A stretch of 64,000 bases of DNA, taken from NCBI RefSeq assembly GCF_002741015.1, contig NZ_CP016619.1:806001-870000 (forward strand), in the 5' to 3' direction. Of the stretch, positions 59,860 through 64,000 are shown piece after piece. The notes beneath the pieces are model-generated. The model had not been told where the DNA came from. It saw only the letters and a program-made list of their open reading frames with translations, and ran no database searches. A program made the translations under genes and the position numbers. Every line of letters begins with the position of its first letter. The first letter of the stretch is position 1. Origin of the DNA: Microvirga ossetica (GTDB lineage: Bacteria > Pseudomonadota > Alphaproteobacteria > Rhizobiales > Beijerinckiaceae).

Positions 59860-61059
59860 ATGAAAATTACGGCAATTGAGACGTTACGCACGGAGGAGTT
59901 CGGAAACGTGATCTGGGTCCGGGTTCACACCGATGCGGGCGTGATCGGGCTCGGCGAGACATTCTATGGCGCCGGCGCGGTGGAGGCTCATCTCCACGAA
60001 ACGCTGGCGGGTCGGGTCCTTGGACGTAATCCGCTTCACATCGAGGCGCTGCACCGTGACATGACGAACCTGCCCATGGCCCAGGCCTCGACGGGGGCGG
60101 AGTCGCGTGCAACCTCGGCCGTCGATATCGCGTTATGGGACATCTTCGGCAAGGTTTGCGGCCAGCCGGTGCATCAGATGCTCGGTGGTCTTTGCCGCGA
60201 CAAGCAGCGCATCTACAACACCTGCGCCGGTACCCGCTACGTCCGCTCCTCCAACATCAAGCCGGTCTCGACCTGGGGTCTTGGCGTTGATGACAGCCCG
60301 TACGAGGACCTAGACGGGTTCATGAACCGCGCCGACGTTTTGGCCGAAAGCCTTCTCGAGTCGGGGATCTCGGCCATGAAGATCTGGCCCTTCGACCCGG
60401 CTGCGATCGAGAACCACGGGTTGTTCATCTCGGCCGAACAGATGAAGACGGCCATTGTGCCCTTCGAGAAGATCCGCAAGGCCGTCGGCGACAAGATGGA
60501 GATCATGGTCGAGTTCCATTCCCTGTGGAACCTGCCAGTGGCGAAGCAGATCGCGCGCGCGCTCGAGCCCTACAAACCGACATGGTACGAAGATCCGATC
60601 CGGATGACATCGCCTCAGGCCTTGGCCGAATATGCGCGCTCGACGGACGTCTGGGTCTGCGCCAGCGAGACCCTCGGCTCCCGCTGGCCCTACAAGGACC
60701 TCCTCGAGCGCGATGCCACCCATGTGGTCATGGTGGATCTCTGTTGGACCGGGGGACTGACGGAAGGGCGCAAGATCGCAGCACTGGCCGAGACGTGGCA
60801 CCGGCCGTTCGCGCCGCACGACTGCACCGGACCCGTTGGCTTCGTGGCCTCGATCCATGCCTCGCTCAGCCAGCCCAACACGCTGATCCAGGAATCGGTG
60901 CGCGCCTTCTACCGTGGCTGGTACCTCGAGCTAGTGACCGAGATGCCGAAGATCGAGGGCGGATACGTTTATCCGCTGGAAGCACCAGGGCTCGGTGTCG
61001 AACTCCTGCCGGCCGTGTTCGAACGTGCAGACCTGACGGTCAGGCGGTCGGAACTTTAA
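59860..61059 (+). CDS. Enolase-superfamily (mandelate racemase-type) sugar-acid dehydratase
   Basis: A 399-residue enzyme of the mandelate racemase subgroup. The capping domain start is MKITAIETLRTEEFGN; the barrel has Lys in SGISAMKIWPFDPAA and the metal ligands Glu/Asp in EIMVEFHSLWNLP, WYEDPIRM and CASETLG. The general-base His is in FAPHDCTGPVGFVAS. The sequence type is closest to dehydratases acting on hexonates. It would dehydrate gluconate or a related acid to KDG for KdgK and Eda. It is the last gene of the operon; its exact substrate is not defined by sequence. Confidence 0.88.
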   Translation: MKITAIETLRTEEFGNVIWVRVHTDAGVIGLGETFYGAGAVEAHLHETLAGRVLGRNPLHIEALHRDMTNLPMAQASTGAESRATSAVDIALWDIFGKVCGQPVHQMLGGLCRDKQRIYNTCAGTRYVRSSNIKPVSTWGLGVDDSPYEDLDGFMNRADVLAESLLESGISAMKIWPFDPAAIENHGLFISAEQMKTAIVPFEKIRKAVGDKMEIMVEFHSLWNLPVAKQIARALEPYKPTWYEDPIRMTSPQALAEYARSTDVWVCASETLGSRWPYKDLLERDATHVVMVDLCWTGGLTEGRKIAALAETWHRPFAPHDCTGPVGFVASIHASLSQPNTLIQESVRAFYRGWYLELVTEMPKIEGGYVYPLEAPGLGVELLPAVFERADLTVRRSEL

Positions 61060-61084
61060 CGCTGACGCCGCCAGCGAAGATGAT

Positions 61085-61375
61085 CGTCAACGAGAGAGGG
61101 CGATCGGCCATGCCCAGCAGGCGACCGCCCTCGATCCGCTGGATCCTCAGGACCACTGGCTGCGCGGCATGCTGCTACAGATGCAGCGCGATTTCTCCAG
61201 CATCCGCTTCCATCGCGATCGCCCCTCACGTTCAGTCTGGACGAGATCGAGACGCTCGGTTATTGGGGCCTGGATTTTGCCTACGCTTGCGAGCCCGAAC
61301 GCACTATAGGGCAGGTGGAACAATCGATCCGGCTCAATCGGTTCGTCCCGCCATTATCAGCCGAACAATTTGGCT
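61085..61375 (+). pseudogene. TPR-repeat/adenylate-cyclase-type relic
   Basis: Two frames together read like the tail of a TPR-type protein. First ERAIGHAQQATALDPLDPQD, HWLRGMLLQMQRDFSS; then, after a frame change near 61215, ETLGYWGLDFAYACEPERTI and EQSIRLNRFVPP. These match the TPR repeats at the end of many rhizobial adenylate cyclases. No start or catalytic domain remains. Confidence 0.55.
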
Positions 61376-61674
61376 AGGCATGTTCCGGATACCTACTCTG
61401 CTACTGTAATCCGGGTAGATCCGTAGTGGGTCAGGCCAGGAAATGCTCTACCCTTCATGAACGTCTGGTGTTGCGGCCGCAAGCTGACATTCAGCGTTCT
61501 TCAGCCCCGTGCCAAACCGAGAGCTTGCAGTGGATCACGGATGAGCGTCTTGGCCCGGATCTACTGTTATCTTGCATTGCACAAATTTGTCGCGGCTTCT
61601 GCGGCTCGAAAGTGGCACCATATGGGTTAACCTCGAGTCAACTGGCGGCAATCGTTAGGGAAAGGAAAAGCCAC

Positions 61675-61893
61675 ATGGGTCAGACGTTCTGCCCACAGTG
61701 TTCCTGCGGCGCAGCATCCGTCTTGAGCTTCGCCACGCATGATCGTGGCTTCACCGCCGCTGTTCAGTGCCACGTCTGCGGCTTCGAGAAGCGCACCGAT
61801 CGTGGCTTCGAGGACGAGCAGGCCGCCCGCGAGGCCGCAATCCATGATTGGATAGAGGGAACGGAGCTCCTTCCGTCAGCCCCTCGCACTTGA
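61675..61893 (+). CDS. Zinc-ribbon microprotein, Lar-like
   Basis: A 72-residue protein starting at ATG 61675 behind AAGGAAA. Two Cys pairs (FCPQCSCG and CHVCGFEKR) surround ~25 residues, then a helix EQAAREAAIHDWIEG. The layout resembles Lar-type restriction-alleviation proteins (CPxC ... CxxCG ... A...W), but with an additional Cys and a longer helix. Function unknown; possibly DNA- or protein-binding. Confidence 0.6.
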   Translation: MGQTFCPQCSCGAASVLSFATHDRGFTAAVQCHVCGFEKRTDRGFEDEQAAREAAIHDWIEGTELLPSAPRT

Positions 61894-61909
61894 TTTCAGC
61901 GCCTAATCC

Positions 61910-62680
61910 TTATTGACCACTCCATTCTGGCTTGCGCTTGCTCAGAAAGGCTTGGACGCCATGCTTGAAGTCTTGGCTTCCATAGCACTCCCGTATGAGA
62001 TCATCTCCCTCAAGGCGCAATGCCGTGATCACACGGCGAATAGCCTCCTTGCTGACACGCATCGTGATAGGCGCATTCTGAGCAAGCCGCTGAACCAGTT
62101 CAGCTGCACGCTTATCGATGGTGCCAGGATCAACTACCTCGGCCACGAACCCAGCCTCACGCGCCTCGTGGGCGGAAAGCATCTCGCCCGTGAGAAGGAT
62201 GCGCTTCACCCGACCCACCCCTAGTTCGGCAACAAGGCGGGCGTAGTTGCCGATGGACAGGCAATTTCCGAGAGTGCGCGCGATGGGAACACCAAATGAC
62301 GCTGTTGGCGTCGCAATGCGCAGATCGCAACATGCCGCAATGGCCAGTCCGCCGCCCACACACCATCCGTCGATGATCGCGAGCGTCGGACACGGCAGCC
62401 GGTCGACACTGGCCAGAAACTCCTCCATGCGACGCTCGTAGTTGATGCCGTCTTCTCCAGACTTGAAGTCGACGAACTGTTGAATATCAGTTCCTGCGAC
62501 GAAGGACTGGCCAACACCCCGGAACGTGGCAACGCGAATGCCAGGCTCGGCCCGGATCCGCTCGCAGATGGATCCAAGCTCCTCATACATTGCCCAGGTC
62601 ATCGCATTGCGTGCTTCAGGGCGATCAAAGATCACGTGAGCAATGGCGCCGTCTCGCTTGAAATGGACAGCACCAGTCAT
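61910..62680 (-). CDS. Enoyl-CoA hydratase/isomerase family protein
   Basis: A 256-residue crotonase-fold enzyme. RPEARNAMTWAMYEELGSIC, the oxyanion-hole regions GQSFVAGTDIQQFVDFKSGE and DGWCVGGGLAIAACCDLRIA, and the C-terminal FLSKRKPEWSG are typical. The catalytic Glu positions of true enoyl-CoA hydratases are not clearly kept, so it may be another crotonase activity. ATG 62680 overlaps the stop of the CoA-transferase gene upstream (ATGA). A longer frame to 62968 is antisense noise. Confidence 0.88.
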   Translation of the reverse strand: MTGAVHFKRDGAIAHVIFDRPEARNAMTWAMYEELGSICERIRAEPGIRVATFRGVGQSFVAGTDIQQFVDFKSGEDGINYERRMEEFLASVDRLPCPTLAIIDGWCVGGGLAIAACCDLRIATPTASFGVPIARTLGNCLSIGNYARLVAELGVGRVKRILLTGEMLSAHEAREAGFVAEVVDPGTIDKRAAELVQRLAQNAPITMRVSKEAIRRVITALRLEGDDLIRECYGSQDFKHGVQAFLSKRKPEWSGQ

Positions 62681-63873
62681 AATCCGAACGCTCCCTTCTT
62701 GCGCAATTCCTGAACTTTCACGGAATTGTAACCGAGCTCGGTCAAAACAGCTTCCGTATGTTGCCCCAACAGTGGTGGCGGGTATCTTACTTCCTGCGGC
62801 GTCTCGCTCATCTTCACTGGAAAACCCAGCGCCTTGATAGTGCCTTCTACGGGATGCTGCATCTCCATCACCATTTGACGTGCACTCGCCTGCTCGCTCT
62901 GAAGGGCCTGCGCATAGTCGTAGATCGGCGCGGCCGGCACACCAGCCGCAAGCAACGCACCGGTCCATTCCTCGCTTGAGCGCTGCATCAGACTCTTTTC
63001 AATCTCCTCGATGAGTGCCTCGCGGTTCTGAAGACGATCAGTGTTCGTAAGGAACCGGCTATCCTCAACGAGATCGAGGCGCCCGATGACCTCGCACAAG
63101 CTGATCCAAAGCTTCTGATTTGCCGCGCCGATTACGAGATGGCCGTCAGCGCACCTGACGGCTTGGTAGGGGGCGCTCATGCGATTGGCGCTCCCGATCG
63201 GTCCCGGTACTCGTCCTGTACCCCAATACTCCGCGGTTTCCCATATCGAAAGGCTCAGAGCAGTCTCAAAGAGAGATGCATCGATGAACTGACCCGCTCC
63301 ACTTTGCTCCCGTCCTATGATGGCACTGAGGATTCCGTAGAGGGCAAGCAGTCCTGACCCGAGATCCGCGATCGGAATGCTGTTCTTCACCGGCGGCAGG
63401 CCAGGATAGCCGGTCCCGCTCATCACGCCACTCATGGCCTGGGCGATCAGATCGAAACCCGGCCGCTGAGCCCATGGGCCTGATTGGCCAAATCCCGAGA
63501 TGCTGGCATAAACCAACCGTGGATTAATGGCCTTCAAGGTTGGGTAATCGATCTTCAGCCGGGCCACAACGCCTGGACGGTTATTCTCAACCAGAATGTC
63601 TGCGCTGCGGACAAGGTCGTAAAAGACCTCACGGCCAGCCTCGTTCTTAAGATCAACCTCAATGCTACGCTTGTTCCTGTTCAAAGCCAGGAAGCCACCA
63701 CTGTCAGCACCCTTCAGACGAAAGCCCATCGAGCGCCGGGTCTGGTCCCCTGACCCTGGAGGTTCGATCTTGATCACATCTGCCCCCATGTCGCCGAGCA
63801 GCATACAGCAGAACGGACCCGCCATGACTTGACTAACATCGAGAACCTTGAGCTGAGCAAGTGGGAGGTTCAT
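62677..63873 (-). CDS. CaiB/BaiF family CoA-transferase
   Basis: A 398-residue class III CoA-transferase. The N-terminus LKVLDVSQVMAGPFCCMLLG, then MGADVIKIEPPGSGDQTRRS, LNRNKRSIEVDLKNEAGREV and GFGQSGPWAQRPGFDLIAQA are family hallmarks; the catalytic Asp should be the one in IADLGSGLLALYGIL. It moves CoA between carboxylates, making the acyl-CoA for the hydratase encoded next, with which it overlaps by four bases. No regulator is in the window; upstream (63874 onward) nothing else is visible. Confidence 0.92.
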   Translation of the reverse strand: MNLPLAQLKVLDVSQVMAGPFCCMLLGDMGADVIKIEPPGSGDQTRRSMGFRLKGADSGGFLALNRNKRSIEVDLKNEAGREVFYDLVRSADILVENNRPGVVARLKIDYPTLKAINPRLVYASISGFGQSGPWAQRPGFDLIAQAMSGVMSGTGYPGLPPVKNSIPIADLGSGLLALYGILSAIIGREQSGAGQFIDASLFETALSLSIWETAEYWGTGRVPGPIGSANRMSAPYQAVRCADGHLVIGAANQKLWISLCEVIGRLDLVEDSRFLTNTDRLQNREALIEEIEKSLMQRSSEEWTGALLAAGVPAAPIYDYAQALQSEQASARQMVMEMQHPVEGTIKALGFPVKMSETPQEVRYPPPLLGQHTEAVLTELGYNSVKVQELRKKGAFGL

Positions 63874-64000
63874 TCAAAGACTTCCTTCTTCATTCAGTCA
63901 GACCCGGTTTCGTAGTTCGATCGTTGTCCCTGCTGACCACTCGACCACTGGCGCCCCGGAGCAAATGCGGCGAGAGCCACCTGGGAGACAACTTAAAGGC
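63874..64000. other. Upstream region of the CoA-transferase operon
   Basis: The window ends here. These 127 bases have no gene and should hold the promoter of the CaiB/enoyl-CoA hydratase pair. A purine-rich GAAGGAAG precedes the start. Confidence 0.4.

Overview
This 64 kb window is GC-rich (roughly 60-65% by eye), heavily loaded with insertion sequences, and looks like chromosome or large-replicon DNA of an alphaproteobacterium of the order Hyphomicrobiales. Microvirga or a methylobacterial relative is my best guess from the gene mix (DUF892 protein, YihY, MXKDX peptide, alphaproteobacterial groESL, many sugar-acid TRAP/TTT systems). That is inference from protein character, not a database result. 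I see no tRNA, rRNA or CRISPR array.

Layout. (1) 1-7.7 kb: housekeeping and stress genes: 5'-truncated kup, a DUF2391-type membrane pair, a single-domain response regulator, YihY/BrkB, a DUF892 ferritin-like protein, and relics of a P450 and a response regulator. (2) 8-17.1 kb: a secreted RTX protein; an ECF sigma/anti-sigma pair of the SigK/RskA type; and a periplasmic methionine-repair module (msrB, msrA, MsrP-like molybdoenzyme, cytochrome b anchor, methionine-rich MXKDX peptide) divergent from an ECF sigma F/NrsF pair. The last set resembles the SigF/NrsF-MrpX-YedY1/YedZ1 hypochlorite response described in Azospira. (3) 17.2-23 kb: a three-gene operon of unknown function (OGG-fold-like protein, HEPN-motif protein, membrane alpha/beta hydrolase) bounded by two related ~366 bp non-coding inverted-repeat elements. 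An IS1111-type IS110 element is nested inside the right one. (4) 23-33 kb: an FMO-type flavoprotein, an IS66 relic with tandem repeats, a CYTH-like protein, groESL with a perfect CIRCE, an ISL3 element and a PRC-barrel protein. (5) 33-38.3 kb: a gene graveyard (CoA-transferase, MaoC, TetR, IS6 and IS110 fragments, frameshifted IS256) around an intact IlvD/Edd dehydratase.

(6) 38.3-61 kb: a large sugar-acid/carboxylate catabolic region: DapA-like aldolase, RraA-like protein, GntR, a TctCBA tripartite transporter, cupin, SDR; eda, kdgK; pntB/pntA transhydrogenase; a TRAP transporter (dctM, dctQ, dctP); a second GntR; a gluconate-5-dehydrogenase-like SDR; L-idonate 5-dehydrogenase; and an enolase-superfamily dehydratase. 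The logic is uptake of a hexonate, oxidation at C5, dehydration to KDG, phosphorylation by KdgK and cleavage by Eda, with transhydrogenase balancing NAD(H)/NADP(H). A second dctP gene is split by a 2,482 bp serine-recombinase element. Removing the element restores the reading frame exactly, and a TCGAAC repeat marks the crossover. (7) 61-64 kb: a TPR relic, a zinc-ribbon microprotein, and an enoyl-CoA hydratase/CaiB CoA-transferase pair.
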